39,083 nt of DNA from Loki-b32 sp964493385. GTDB taxonomy: Archaea; Asgardarchaeota; Lokiarchaeia; Sigyniarchaeales; SOKP01. The stretch spans positions 1 through 39,083 of the forward strand of contig CAZBNW010000011.1 of assembly GCA_964493385.1 (NCBI GenBank), in the 5' to 3' direction. Of this stretch, positions 27,252 through 35,753 are shown one piece after another. Both the position numbers and the translations under genes were made by a program. The notes under the pieces were generated by a model that saw only the letters and a list, made by a program, of their open reading frames with translations, was not told the origin of the DNA and made no database searches. Positions within the stretch are counted from its first letter, which is position 1; every line of letters begins with the position of its first letter.

Positions 27252-28780
27252 AAGAAATTTTATACAAATTCATTGACCTTCCAAAATCTTGTACTTTTAC
27301 CAAATATTTAGAATTAAATATGATGAAATTAATCCTAATATTAAGAGTTATTAATTTCATATGTGATGAGAAAGAGGTCGAGGATATTATGAGTAATAAA
27401 AATGAAATTAACCTAAAGGATAAAGAAAGGATACAGGAACTAATTAAATCCTCATTGGAATTATTTAAAGGACCAAATCAGCAATTAGGTAATAGTTATT
27501 TAACAGGTGAACTAAATCTAACAGAATTTGAAAGGAAAAGTTATATTCTTGGTAAATTGTTGGACAAGGAAGATAATTATAATTTAAAATCAAAATTAAA
27601 TGGGCTGCAATTCTCACATGGCTTAAAAGATAATAGATATTTTAATCCGTTGCAAAATATTCTAAAGGAGATGAAAAGAGACCAAATTTCAGAAAATGAC
27701 TTAATTGAGATATTCCTTGGAAAGTTGGATGATTATTTAGCGACCATAAAAAATAAACCTCTAATAGAATATACTCTAATATTTCCGATAAATTTAAAAT
27801 GTAGAAATGGAATCCCAGACAAATTTTTGAAGAAACATGAGGATATTAGTATTCAATTAGTTCCTCAGATTAATGATTTTTCAGAAACTATATGGGACTA
27901 TACAAATGCAGAATTCCCTAGCAGAAGAAATTTTATGGATAAAAATAAAAAGGTTAGAGATCTAATAAGTAAACTATTTTATCCTGATACCCATTATTTT
28001 GTAATTAAAGTATATGGCCGTAATATAGGGTATGCAGTAAAGAAAGCGGCATACAATTTAAATATTAATGTTGGCTTATACGCATTTGCTATATATCGAG
28101 GATATGGAGTTAAATCATTTGGAATGGGTCCTTTTCCTTCAGAAGGTAGTATCACAAAAATCAAAATTCCACTAGTATATGTTTTAAAAAATAATGAGTG
28201 TGAAAATATATTATTTACATTTTATGAAGAACCATCTGGATCAGAAGATATTTCTCAAAATCATTTAGCTCTAATAGAGGATATAATATCATTTTTGCAA
28301 GAAATTAAAGATAACAAGCTGTACATCCTCTTGACTGAAGCGTTTGCTAACTACTATGATGCTCTACAGACATCAAGTTATTCAATATCATTTTTAAAGT
28401 TTTGGAACATTATTGAGAGGTTATTGCTCCATAAAAAGGGAATTAACCTCACGGAAATAACCACCCGATTGAATTCAACTTATCCTGAAATCGAACCTAG
28501 CAAAAAGGATATTCAAGATCTTATTAATATATTAGTTCGAAAGAGGAATCTTTTCGTGCATGAATCTGAAGATAAAATCTCCTCAGATGATAAAGATTTC
28601 ATGAAAATTATGGTAGAACATGTGATACTGACGCTTATAAATCTCAGATTCGAATTTGATGATATTGGGATGCTAGAGTTCTTTTATCAGAACTTAAGAA
28701 AGCCTCTCCGAGTAATTAAAAAAGATTTTAAGGTCTTGGAATTAATTGAGAAAATAAAATCGCAAGAAAACGAAGATTAA
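27248..28780 (+). CDS. HEPN-domain protein (ApeA-like), candidate RNase effector
   Basis: Translated from the coupled GTG, this has 510 residues. An ATG at 27389 preceded by GAGGTCGAGGAT is a strong alternative start giving 463. The N-terminal 340 residues are unrecognised and strand-rich. The C-terminal part (about 370-475) is helical and carries a HEPN signature: FLKFWNIIERLLLHKKG, then LINILVRKRNLFVHESE, where R433 and H438 form an Rx4H motif. HEPN proteins with this motif act as RNases in toxin-antitoxin, abortive-infection and CRISPR-associated systems; ApeA has a C-terminal HEPN with similar wording. The 3' end overlaps the convergent TPR gene by four bases. Confidence 0.7.
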   Translation: MKEILYKFIDLPKSCTFTKYLELNMMKLILILRVINFICDEKEVEDIMSNKNEINLKDKERIQELIKSSLELFKGPNQQLGNSYLTGELNLTEFERKSYILGKLLDKEDNYNLKSKLNGLQFSHGLKDNRYFNPLQNILKEMKRDQISENDLIEIFLGKLDDYLATIKNKPLIEYTLIFPINLKCRNGIPDKFLKKHEDISIQLVPQINDFSETIWDYTNAEFPSRRNFMDKNKKVRDLISKLFYPDTHYFVIKVYGRNIGYAVKKAAYNLNINVGLYAFAIYRGYGVKSFGMGPFPSEGSITKIKIPLVYVLKNNECENILFTFYEEPSGSEDISQNHLALIEDIISFLQEIKDNKLYILLTEAFANYYDALQTSSYSISFLKFWNIIERLLLHKKGINLTEITTRLNSTYPEIEPSKKDIQDLINILVRKRNLFVHESEDKISSDDKDFMKIMVEHVILTLINLRFEFDDIGMLEFFYQNLRKPLRVIKKDFKVLELIEKIKSQENED

Positions 28781-30051
28781 TTATTTTTAACTTGGTTTAG
28801 TTTATCAAGACATTCGGGGTAGTGATTTTTAACTCTCTCATATAATTCATCAGCTTTAATTTTAGAATCTCGCTTTAAGAAGGCAAAATACATCGAGGGG
28901 AATGCTTCGGGGTTATAGTAATAATCGTCTAAGTAGGTTTTATAATAAAAATCTTCTAATACTTCCCACTCTTCTAGACCTTTATAAACTTCGACCAGTA
29001 ATTGATATAATTCCATATCTCGATTCTGATAATGGACCCATGCTTTCTCGGCAAATTGACGTGCAAAATCGAGGTTATTTTTTAACTTGTAAATTTTGGC
29101 TTTATTATATAAGATATGAGGATGCAAGTTTAATAGCATATTGTTATCTAATATAAATTTCTCTGCATCCTCAACAATCTCTAAAGCTTTATCTAAATCT
29201 GTATGAATTTCAATATAATATTTTAACACTAAGGGGATAATGATAAAATCATGCCTTACTTTCTCTCTTAGTCTTTCAGCCATTTCAAGAAACTTTTCAT
29301 AATTTTCTAAATTAAAGTAATGTAATGCCATTATTGTAAGAACATCATCATCTTCTGGCTCTTGTTCTAAATATTTTTCGCCCCAATTGATAACTTCTTG
29401 ATAGTTCTTGATTCGATTATTAATTTCTATTAACATTCGATAAATCTCCAGCTTTCTATCAATATCAATTTTATTATTTTCTAGCTCGGTTTCAAGATTG
29501 ATTGATAAAGCTAACAATGATTTTGAATCATCGGGTAGCCTTAGCCAAGGTTCAGGGTATCCTCTTCTTTTTTCCAGAAAAAGATTCATCATTTTTTTAA
29601 TCAAGCGTATATATTGTCGTAATTGATGAAAATCTAATTCAAGATTGAATTGTTTAATACAGTCATAACCAATATTATTTACTTCCGTTGTGACATTAAA
29701 GCTAAAATTTTCGAATATGAGTTCTTCTAATAAGCCCCTTTTAGCACGGACTGTAATGTATTCCATTAATGCCTCGTATAAGAGAGAATTCGATGAGATA
29801 AACCAAATCCTACCTTTTTCATCATAAATAGAGAAATTATGTACTATTTTCCCCCATTCTTTAGCAAAATATTGGATTTGGATTGGATCAATTTTAAATT
29901 TACGATAGAAATCATCGTGATATAATTGAGTAATTGGACTTTGAGTTCTTATCCAAGTTTCAGATTTACAATATTGAATATCGTATCTCGCTAAAAAATA
30001 AGCCAATTTATATTGAAAATCCTCAGAGGATAAAATTGATTTGAAATACAA
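28777..30051 (-). CDS. TPR-repeat protein with unrecognised N-terminal domain
   Basis: This has 424 residues from a TTG start at 30051, supported by GAGGGG six bases upstream. The N-terminal 170 residues (YFLARYDIQYCKSETWI, GKIVHNFSIYDEKGRIWF) are not recognised. From about 200 to the end there are tandem helical pairs of TPR type (IKNYQEVINWGEKYLEQEP, LENYEKFLEMAERL, KNNLDFARQFAEKAW, ADELYERVKNHYPE). TPR domains are protein-interaction scaffolds. It is divergent from the next gene and convergent with the HEPN gene, so it is not in that operon, but it may still be a sensor or partner in the same island. Confidence 0.7.
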   Translation of the reverse strand: MYFKSILSSEDFQYKLAYFLARYDIQYCKSETWIRTQSPITQLYHDDFYRKFKIDPIQIQYFAKEWGKIVHNFSIYDEKGRIWFISSNSLLYEALMEYITVRAKRGLLEELIFENFSFNVTTEVNNIGYDCIKQFNLELDFHQLRQYIRLIKKMMNLFLEKRRGYPEPWLRLPDDSKSLLALSINLETELENNKIDIDRKLEIYRMLIEINNRIKNYQEVINWGEKYLEQEPEDDDVLTIMALHYFNLENYEKFLEMAERLREKVRHDFIIIPLVLKYYIEIHTDLDKALEIVEDAEKFILDNNMLLNLHPHILYNKAKIYKLKNNLDFARQFAEKAWVHYQNRDMELYQLLVEVYKGLEEWEVLEDFYYKTYLDDYYYNPEAFPSMYFAFLKRDSKIKADELYERVKNHYPECLDKLNQVKNN

Positions 30052-30131
30052 AATATGCCCCTCTTGTGGGGTCTCAATTAAAAACTAAATTACAGTTATT
30101 CAGAATTATTAATACATTTCAAGTGAGAAAT

Positions 30132-30641
30132 ATGATTACAGAAAATTACAACCATTTAATCTTAAGTTTAGAAAAAATAGCTAAAAGCACAGGAGAAGAT
30201 GAAGATGATAATATACATCTACTTGAACAAGAATTTCAAGTATTTATTGATAAAAATGAAATCCTCGATTTGAGAGGTAGTGCTATCTGGATTTATATTA
30301 CAAAACCTTGCAATTCTATTATATATCAGTCAGTACGAGACAAATTTATGTCTTTATTACCCTTAGCTTTAATTCCAGAAGATTTACTACGCAAATATGT
30401 GAAAAAGGTTAACATGAATGGAAAATCTTATGTGAAATATCCTGAAAGAGTTGAAATATGGCAGATTTATGAAAGCATTAACCAAGATTTAGGTGAAGAT
30501 CATGAATTTCCTATCGAAAAATTGAGTGAATCTGAATGGGCAAAAATTTATTGTTCCCCCGAATGGAAGAAAGCCGAAGTTCAAGTTGCTAGAGAGATAA
30601 TCGCTGCGAATCTTATTGAGTGTCTCAGGGATGCAAAATAA
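30132..30641 (+). CDS. uncharacterised acidic protein
   Basis: From the ATG at 30132 (AAGTGAG upstream) this is 169 residues. A GTG at 30066 would add 22 residues but lies only 15 bases from the divergent gene's start, inside the shared control region. The N-terminal part is helical with an acidic cluster (STGEDEDDN). A middle segment reads LDLRGSAIWIYITKPCNS, and the C-terminus is helical (EVQVAREIIAANLIECL). It is not recognised. A zinc-ribbon mini-gene follows 50 bases later in the same direction. Confidence 0.55.
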   Translation: MITENYNHLILSLEKIAKSTGEDEDDNIHLLEQEFQVFIDKNEILDLRGSAIWIYITKPCNSIIYQSVRDKFMSLLPLALIPEDLLRKYVKKVNMNGKSYVKYPERVEIWQIYESINQDLGEDHEFPIEKLSESEWAKIYCSPEWKKAEVQVAREIIAANLIECLRDAK

Positions 30642-30691
30642 AAGTGAGAGAAAAAAATTTTTTCGTTAAAAATATTTAAGAAGGATAAGAA

Positions 30692-30910
30692 ATGAAATTC
30701 ATAGATTCCCTAAAAAAAAAATATAAATTCTTAAATGACCCAGGGGCATCTGATTTTATCCGTTGTGTAAATTGTGGTAAACTTGAAGATGCAGGAAAAA
30801 TAAAATGGATGGTTTTATACAGTAAAAAGGCTAATTTTGTAGTTTTTTTGTGTGACGAATGTTATAAAAAAGATAAAGACAAACTCAATATTCCTTTTTT
30901 TAAACTTTAA
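30692..30910 (+). CDS. small zinc-ribbon protein
   Basis: This 72-residue protein has two CxxC knuckles, C25/C28 (RCVNCGK) and C54/C57 (LCDECYK), separated by a strand pair (KIKWMVLYSKKANFVVF). This is a complete four-Cys zinc ribbon. A good ribosome binding site (AAGGAT) precedes the ATG. It probably shares a transcript with the preceding acidic protein. Its function is unknown; such ribbons commonly bind nucleic acids or act as adaptors. Confidence 0.65.
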   Translation: MKFIDSLKKKYKFLNDPGASDFIRCVNCGKLEDAGKIKWMVLYSKKANFVVFLCDECYKKDKDKLNIPFFKL

Positions 30911-31176
30911 CCTATGAATATTCCTCGGATTTAAAGTTTTAATCGACTTTAGTTAACTGATTCATTTGGCACCATTTTCTTAAAAAAAGACGAAAAAAAT
31001 AAGGATTAACGCCTATAGAATTGAGACGACAATCATAAAAATCTGTAATTTTTACTTGTACTATTCGGAAAAAAAGCATTAAAAAATTAGAACCTTTTCT
31101 ATTAACTCTTATGATTTTCACAAAAACTCCTATTTTAATAACCATGTGTCATCTAGATCATCTAAGGTTATTAATT

Positions 31177-31929
31177 TTAATCCAGATTTAGATTAAATTC
31201 ACATATTTTGTCTTCAACTTTATTTCTTAATTCCTTTGACATGTCATTTATAACATCCTCTGGAAAACCCTCTAAATATTCACCTAATTCTGTTTCAATT
31301 ATTGGTGCAATTTGATTCATTATCATATCAAGAATTTCATGTTTCTTCAAAAAAACATTTTGAAATGTCTGTATATAAGTTTTATTTAACCTCTTTAACC
31401 ATGCCTTTCCTCTATCCTCTAATGTTCTAATGATCTTTCTCGAATTTGAACCGTTAAAATGTTTAAATTCAAATTTATACTTGAGCAATTTATCTTCAAA
31501 GTATTGTATTATTTGTGTCTTTCCTTTTAAATTTAAATCCACCTTGGAATTGAGAAAAAGTATTACCATAAATCTATCCAATAGAAAATATATCTGAACT
31601 TTTATATTTGATCCATGGATTTCAAGATTCGATAAGTTTTGAATATTAGTTTGTCCTGCAAAAGTTTTGAATGAGCTAAAATACATTGAAATTAAATCAA
31701 TTTCTAATAAATTCTTATCATTTTCAGATAAATACGATTTAATTGGTCCGTAATTCCCTTCATTCTTATTGTCATATTCAAAAACCATTAGTGTGTTTCC
31801 AAATTGATCGGCAGTTATAATGCCAATAATTGGAGGTATTTTATTAAAATTATACGAGAAGTATGCGATCTCATTTATTTTTTCATCTATGACGTTTACA
31901 TGGTTTTGAGCTTTATCGTGTGCTTTCAT
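31177..31929 (-). CDS. longin/roadblock-like domain protein candidate
   Basis: This 250-residue protein has a first half that follows a longin-like pattern: PIIGIITADQFGNTLMVFEY, a helix with YFSSFKTFAGQTNI, then LSNLEIHGSNIKVQIYFLL-DRFMVILFLNSKVDL. That is two strand pairs around a helix with the hydrophobic FMVILFLN strand typical of longin/roadblock proteins. The second half is helical. These domains serve as scaffolds or exchange factors for small GTPases and are common in Asgard archaea. The assignment is by secondary-structure pattern only. Its nearest small GTPase in the window is 17 kb away. Confidence 0.5.
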   Translation of the reverse strand: MKAHDKAQNHVNVIDEKINEIAYFSYNFNKIPPIIGIITADQFGNTLMVFEYDNKNEGNYGPIKSYLSENDKNLLEIDLISMYFSSFKTFAGQTNIQNLSNLEIHGSNIKVQIYFLLDRFMVILFLNSKVDLNLKGKTQIIQYFEDKLLKYKFEFKHFNGSNSRKIIRTLEDRGKAWLKRLNKTYIQTFQNVFLKKHEILDMIMNQIAPIIETELGEYLEGFPEDVINDMSKELRNKVEDKICEFNLNLD

Positions 31930-32290
31930 AAACCAAGTGATCTGAAATAATTTAAATTTTTTGTACGGCTCTAAAATTAAATTTGCATTTCAAATATTCT
32001 CTTTATAATAATAAACATTAAAGAGGGTGCCGGTTTTAACGAAAAGTGAATTTTTCTTTTATAAACAAGACCGATAAAAACAAGCTGACAATTGGAAACC
32101 CGACTTGCGCCTTATTACTTATTTTTTAGTTTGTTAGTTGGAAAAAATACTTCTAATATTTCTCTTAATTTTGTATAAAATGAATAAAAATTTATTGCAA
32201 ATGTATATTAACAACCTTATTTTATAAAGAAAAAATGTAAATTCAAAATTTACTAACCTCTATTGTTAGCAAATTCTTTTATTTAAGTGA
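31930..32290. other. 361-base spacer with a G+C-richer patch
   Basis: Most is featureless A/T-rich sequence. From about 32024 to 32115 the composition rises (GAGGGTGCCGGTTTTAACG, then GGAAACCCGACTTGCGCC). On the minus strand the patch holds short open stretches such as KAQVGFPIVSLFLSVLF but no complete gene. It may be a gene or mobile-element relic. No inverted repeats or target duplications were seen. Confidence 0.3.
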
Positions 32291-32347
32291 GCTATTGAAG
32301 AGATAAAAAATAAGACTGATTTTGGTAAACAGTTAGTAAATATTGAA

Positions 32348-32416
32348 ATGCGAGCCTTACAATTCGCTTTTCAACAAGCAAAGAAACAAAATATAGGAGG
32401 AGATAAAACAGAATGA
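32348..32416 (+). CDS. tiny ORF coupled to the peptidase gene (possibly a truncated gene end)
   Basis: From the ATG it has 22 codons (MRALQFAFQQAKKQNIGGDKTE). The frame is open a further 19 codons upstream (EEIKNKTDFGKQLVNIE) to a TGA at 32288, without a start codon. Its last codons contain GGAGGAGAT, the ribosome binding site of the peptidase gene, and its stop overlaps that gene's start (ATGA). It is either a small coupled partner protein or the surviving 3' end of a longer gene. Confidence 0.45.
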   Translation: MRALQFAFQQAKKQNIGGDKTE

Positions 32417-33096
32417 TTTTTTGGTCCTGGTGGAAAGCATTAATATGTTGGTTTCGTGGATTAATTAAAGGCAAGAAAATAGCTGCAATAGATTCAAACT
32501 GGGAACCAGCTACTAAAGCAGCATTTGATTTTAGACAAATAAATGTCTATCCTATATTTAAAACAGCAAATTTTAAAATTATTAAAAATCAAGGGAACAA
32601 CGCAAATAGGTCAAGCGTAAAAGATAGTTTAGTCTGCTATAAAAATATAAGATATATTACAGGAGTAGGTCATGGAAATTATAATCTTTATACAGGTCAT
32701 AATGGGACGATAATATTTAAAATAGGGGGTTATCTTACTAAAGAAGTGAAGGATCGGGTTATTCATCTCTTATCTTGTAGAACCGCAAAGGATTTGGGTC
32801 CTGATTTTGTTAAAAAAGGGTGCTTAGCTTTTTTTGGTTATATAGAAAATTTTACTTTTTATTGGGGATACGAAGAAATATTTTTTAGGTGTGATTCAGA
32901 GATTGATTTAGTCTTTGCTTCTGGTTCAAATGCAAAAAAAGTTTATGAAAATACTAAAAAAGTATATGAAGATGCGATAGACGCTTTAAATACTGAAGGC
33001 TATTATTATATAACAGCTATTCTACAAGAAGATCTTGATATTCTAAGATGCCCTTCAATAGGATCACAATGGGGAAATGAAAATGCAACAATTTAG
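32413..33096 (+). CDS. clan CD cysteine peptidase-like protein (caspase/gingipain/CHAT fold)
   Basis: This 227-residue protein has a likely His-Cys dyad. H87 is in ITGVGHGN and C122 in VIHLLSCRTAKDLGPDFVKKG, with GCLAFFGYIENF just after. This order and spacing (His-Gly, about 35 residues, then Ser-Cys at the end of a hydrophobic strand) is the clan CD pattern of gingipains, caspases and CHAT peptidases. The N-terminal 20 residues are Trp-rich and hydrophobic (FWSWWKALICWF), perhaps a membrane or autoinhibitory segment. No recognisable sensor domain is fused, so regulation would come from a partner. Such peptidases act as cell-suicide or effector proteases in prokaryotic immunity. Confidence 0.7.
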   Translation: MIFWSWWKALICWFRGLIKGKKIAAIDSNWEPATKAAFDFRQINVYPIFKTANFKIIKNQGNNANRSSVKDSLVCYKNIRYITGVGHGNYNLYTGHNGTIIFKIGGYLTKEVKDRVIHLLSCRTAKDLGPDFVKKGCLAFFGYIENFTFYWGYEEIFFRCDSEIDLVFASGSNAKKVYENTKKVYEDAIDALNTEGYYYITAILQEDLDILRCPSIGSQWGNENATI

Positions 33097-33113
33097 AAAT
33101 TAAAGACCTAAAT

Positions 33114-33193
33114 TCTCACTTTCACCAAAGTAGTTTTAACCGTGGTTTAGAGTAAGATGTGTGAGACAATACTGCTTTTTAACAACGTGAAAG
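33114..33193. other. candidate structured RNA or relic in the 360-base spacer 33097-33456
   Basis: Inverted repeats cluster here: TCTCAC at 33114-33119 with GTGAGA at 33161-33166, CTTTCAC at 33119-33125 with GTGAAAG at 33187-33193, and AACC/GGTT at 33138-33147. The first two share a base and could be alternatives. The segment is richer in G+C than its surroundings. The rest of the spacer, to 33456, shows nothing beyond A/T-rich sequence. Confidence 0.3.
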
Positions 33194-33456
33194 CGCTGCT
33201 TTACGATTAAGTTTATTATAAAATTATATAGAAACTATTATAATTATTTTTTCATTTTATAAATTTATTTTCTAATAATATTCTGTATAACAAATTGGTT
33301 CATTCTACTTAATAACTGGCTAAAATTTTAAATTTCGTATTTTTCTTTATATCCTCTATAACATCTAAATGAATGATTAGGACAGTAAAAAATATAAATA
33401 ATAATTGATAATTAGTTTTAATCAGAAAAATTAAGAGAATTCTAAAAGGCAAAACA

Positions 33457-34236
33457 ATGTATCTTATTTACGTTGATGAATCTGGTAAGCCAAATTTGCA
33501 GGATTCTGAAGATTATGTCTTAGGTTCGTTAATAATTAATGAAAATAGATGGGTTACTATTGACAATCAAGTAAGGACATTAAAGAATCATTTTTTTCCA
33601 ACTGTTGATGATTCTAAGATCGAATTACATGCTTCAGAAATAGTAAATCATGAGAAATTATTTCAGAATTTAACAAACGCCCAAATATTCGATTTATTAG
33701 AAGCTTGTTATAATTTAATATCAAATATTGATTGTTGCTTAATTGCTTCAGTAATTAGAAAAGATAATATATATCAATATATTAGAAATAGACCCGATAT
33801 AAATGATTGGATTGAAAGATGGGGACATAGAGTTTTATTTGAAAGGATTTGTTTATATTTAGATAAAGTGAATAAAGAAAATGTATCTAAAGCTATTCCG
33901 ATCGATTATGGAATTTTATTGATTGATTCTGTTAATATAAGATATGACCAACTATTAAGAAAGAAAATTTTAGAATTATTTAAAAAAGGAACATATTATA
34001 TTCAAAATAAATATTTAATTGAAGATCCTCTCTTTATTTCATCGCAATATCGAAATCTTACACAGTTGGTTGATTTAGTATCATTTATAGTAAGACGTAG
34101 ATATCGTAATAATTCATCTGATTCTTTTTTCAACCAAAAATATCTTAAATATTTTAGCCTAATCGAAAATAAGTTTGACACAGATGAGAATGGAACTATA
34201 GAAGGTTGTGGTGTAAAGTTTTTTCCAAGATATTAA
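33457..34236 (+). CDS. DUF3800 domain protein
   Basis: This 259-residue protein starts MYLIYVDESGKP, the diagnostic DUF3800 opening with Asp7 and Glu8. ELHASEIV near 51, a later acidic strand (YGILLIDS) and a Gln/Asp-containing helix (SQYRNLTQLVDLVSFIVRRR) follow. DUF3800 has an RNase-H-like fold with conserved acidic residues, suggesting nuclease activity. It is frequent in mobile and defence regions. A stem-loop with a T-run follows the stop. It is preceded by its own A/T-rich promoter region, so it is probably monocistronic. Confidence 0.88.
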   Translation: MYLIYVDESGKPNLQDSEDYVLGSLIINENRWVTIDNQVRTLKNHFFPTVDDSKIELHASEIVNHEKLFQNLTNAQIFDLLEACYNLISNIDCCLIASVIRKDNIYQYIRNRPDINDWIERWGHRVLFERICLYLDKVNKENVSKAIPIDYGILLIDSVNIRYDQLLRKKILELFKKGTYYIQNKYLIEDPLFISSQYRNLTQLVDLVSFIVRRRYRNNSSDSFFNQKYLKYFSLIENKFDTDENGTIEGCGVKFFPRY

Positions 34237-34242
34237 AAGAAG

Positions 34243-34279
34243 TGAAGGTAAGTGGCTTAGTGCCACATCTCTTCATTTT
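34243..34279 (+). terminator. stem-loop terminator after the DUF3800 gene
   Basis: TGAAG pairs with CTTCA and, inside an internal bulge, GTGGC pairs with GCCAC around the loop TTAGT. TTTT follows. It lies seven bases after the stop at 34236. Confidence 0.6.
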
Positions 34280-34531
34280 ATCGCATATTGCGATTACTCA
34301 TATAATTATTAATTTTTCACATATTTAAATTTAATCACTCTTAGAAATTATTAATTTATAGATTTAGAATTATTTTTAAAAATAAACGTATTTAATATGA
34401 AAGTTTTAACTTTACAATATAAAACTTAATAACTTTCTGAAAAAGAATCATTCTATTTTTTTAGTCGGATTTATTTTCTTATAACAACCATATTCAAAAA
34501 TAGAGTTTTAATTTTTACTGTTCTTGATTTT

Positions 34532-34714
34532 TTACCATTCAAAAATACACTTCTTAAATATTAATAGATATGGATATTTCAGATTAGACCAGATTTTAAG
34601 TCCAGCTGTAAAAATATTCCTACTATTGCAATTTGGACATCTTGAAGGATGATATATTGATTTCCTTCCTTTCCACCTATAGCCACAATCTCCACATTCA
34701 TAATAAATTCTCAT
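34532..34714 (-). CDS. small rubredoxin-like zinc-ribbon protein
   Basis: This 60-residue protein has C7/C10 (ECGDCGYRW) and C26/C29 (RCPNCNS), a compact four-Cys zinc ribbon. An unusual basic and aromatic tail (LKYPYLLIFKKCIFEW) follows. It starts 17 bases after the end of the frameshifted ORF upstream and is the last gene of a three-gene minus-strand unit. The ribbon resembles those of many archaeal nucleic-acid-binding mini-proteins. The function is unknown. Confidence 0.6.
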   Translation of the reverse strand: MRIYYECGDCGYRWKGRKSIYHPSRCPNCNSRNIFTAGLKIWSNLKYPYLLIFKKCIFEW

Positions 34715-34731
34715 TTTATACTTTCATATCT

Positions 34732-35003
34732 TTAATTTCCATAAGGATTAAAAAATTCTTTTAGGATTCTCTCATCAAATTCTTCCATGTTTTCTAAGAA
34801 TTCTTTTAATTCTTTTCTTGCCTGGAATATTTGTTTTAGAGTTTCATTATTTGAACTATTTAACTGTAGAGTATAAGGTATTCCTAATAATTTTCCTAAT
34901 TCATTAATAATCCTCTTTGCTATTTCATAATTTTCTGCCTTCCATACCTCATCAAATAGCCTCCCATCTTCTGTTTCATATTTTTTTTACTTCTTTCATT
35001 CAT
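34732..35003 (-). pseudogene. small helical protein gene broken at an A8 run
   Basis: A frame of 83 codons ends at 34732 and reads as clear protein: YETEDGRLFDEVWKAENY, IAKRIINELGKLLGIPY, QARKELKEFLENMEEFDER, ending KEFFNPYGN. It has no start codon: a TAA lies just before it, at an A8 homopolymer (34981-34988, T8 on the plus strand). An ATG at 35003 in another frame gives MNERSKK. One extra A in the run would join the two as MNERSKKKYETEDG. This suggests a sequencing or assembly indel, a recent frameshift, or ribosomal/polymerase slippage on the A-run. The product is acidic and helical, not recognised, 13 bases after the upstream gene. Confidence 0.6.
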
Positions 35004-35016
35004 TCATACACCGTTT

Positions 35017-35352
35017 TTAATAATACCCATTCCAATTTGGGTGAGCATGTTCACAAGCATTAACCCATTCAGCAATATCGTTAATCTTTTCTTGTAGTTG
35101 CTCCTTTTTTAATTCATCTGCATGTTGCCATAATTGCTCTAAAATGACACCCAAATTATGAGGATAACTTACATGATCTTGTAAAAAATTACTATATAGA
35201 TATGGTTCTCCTCTTGGATTACAATCTCCTGTATGGACTAAAAACTTTACATGCCATCCTGAAGGGATTCTTGTTATTTCATAAGTATCACGATGAGAAT
35301 GTCTTCTGGTATATACTTTAAATTCCAGTTTTTCAAACATAAATATACACAT
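35017..35352 (-). CDS. small uncharacterised protein of accessory-region type
   Basis: This has 111 residues from the first ATG, or 107 from a Met five codons in (MFEKLEFKVYTRR), which looks the more natural start. The sequence is compact, with strands followed by helices: RHSHRDTYEITRIPSGWHV, then HTGDCNPRGEPYLYSNFLQD, then YPHNLGVILEQLWQHADE and AEWVNACEHAHPNWNGYY. The wording recalls small single-domain proteins found in bacterial integron cassettes and other mobile regions. That is a memory-based resemblance and is not certain. It is the first gene of the minus-strand unit with the broken helical ORF and the zinc ribbon. Confidence 0.65.
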   Translation of the reverse strand: MCIFMFEKLEFKVYTRRHSHRDTYEITRIPSGWHVKFLVHTGDCNPRGEPYLYSNFLQDHVSYPHNLGVILEQLWQHADELKKEQLQEKINDIAEWVNACEHAHPNWNGYY

Positions 35353-35578
35353 CTATTTAAAATACGACATTTTTTGCCTATATATTCGATTAAATTTATT
35401 TAAAAATGAGCATCCTTTAAATTTTCAAATTTTTCAAAAAAATATAGAATTTTTTTAATAATATTACCTTTTATCAACACTAAAAATAGGTTAAAACTAA
35501 TTATACATTTCAAGATCCAAAATTAGTAAAAAATAATATTAACTATGATCCAGAAAGGTAATATTATCAAATTAAATA

Positions 35579-35695
35579 CTAAATTTTCCTATCAATTGAT
35601 TTTAAATCAAAAATAAGTTTCTTCGCGGATCCTTGATCTATCAAATTATAGTAGGGACTGCTTGGTTTCAAGCGGAGCTTTATGGAGTCTCCGAC
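35579..35695 (-). pseudogene. short coding relic in the 401-base spacer 35353-35753
   Basis: A 38-codon minus-strand frame, preceded directly by a stop and without a start codon, reads GDSIKLRLKPSSPYYNLID, then QGSAKKLIFDLKSIDRKI. The same DNA contains two stem-loops on the plus strand: GCTTG/CAAGC at 35660-35673 and CGGAG/CTCCG at 35673-35693. It is thus either a gene fragment or a structured RNA element. The remaining spacer toward 35353 is A/T-rich with nothing else visible. Confidence 0.3.
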
Positions 35696-35753
35696 TTATG
35701 CAAACTTACTCAAATTATAATAAAACATTAGATAATAAATGTATAAACATATT

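Noticed and set aside
30939..31145. 68-codon minus-strand ORF
   Set aside because: No ribosome binding site, composition dominated by Phe/Ile/Lys from A/T-rich DNA, and no recognisable pattern; kept out of the gene list.
32292..32474. Minus-strand 60-codon ORF over the peptidase start
   Set aside because: Overlaps the coupled start and ribosome binding site of the peptidase gene and has no features of its own.
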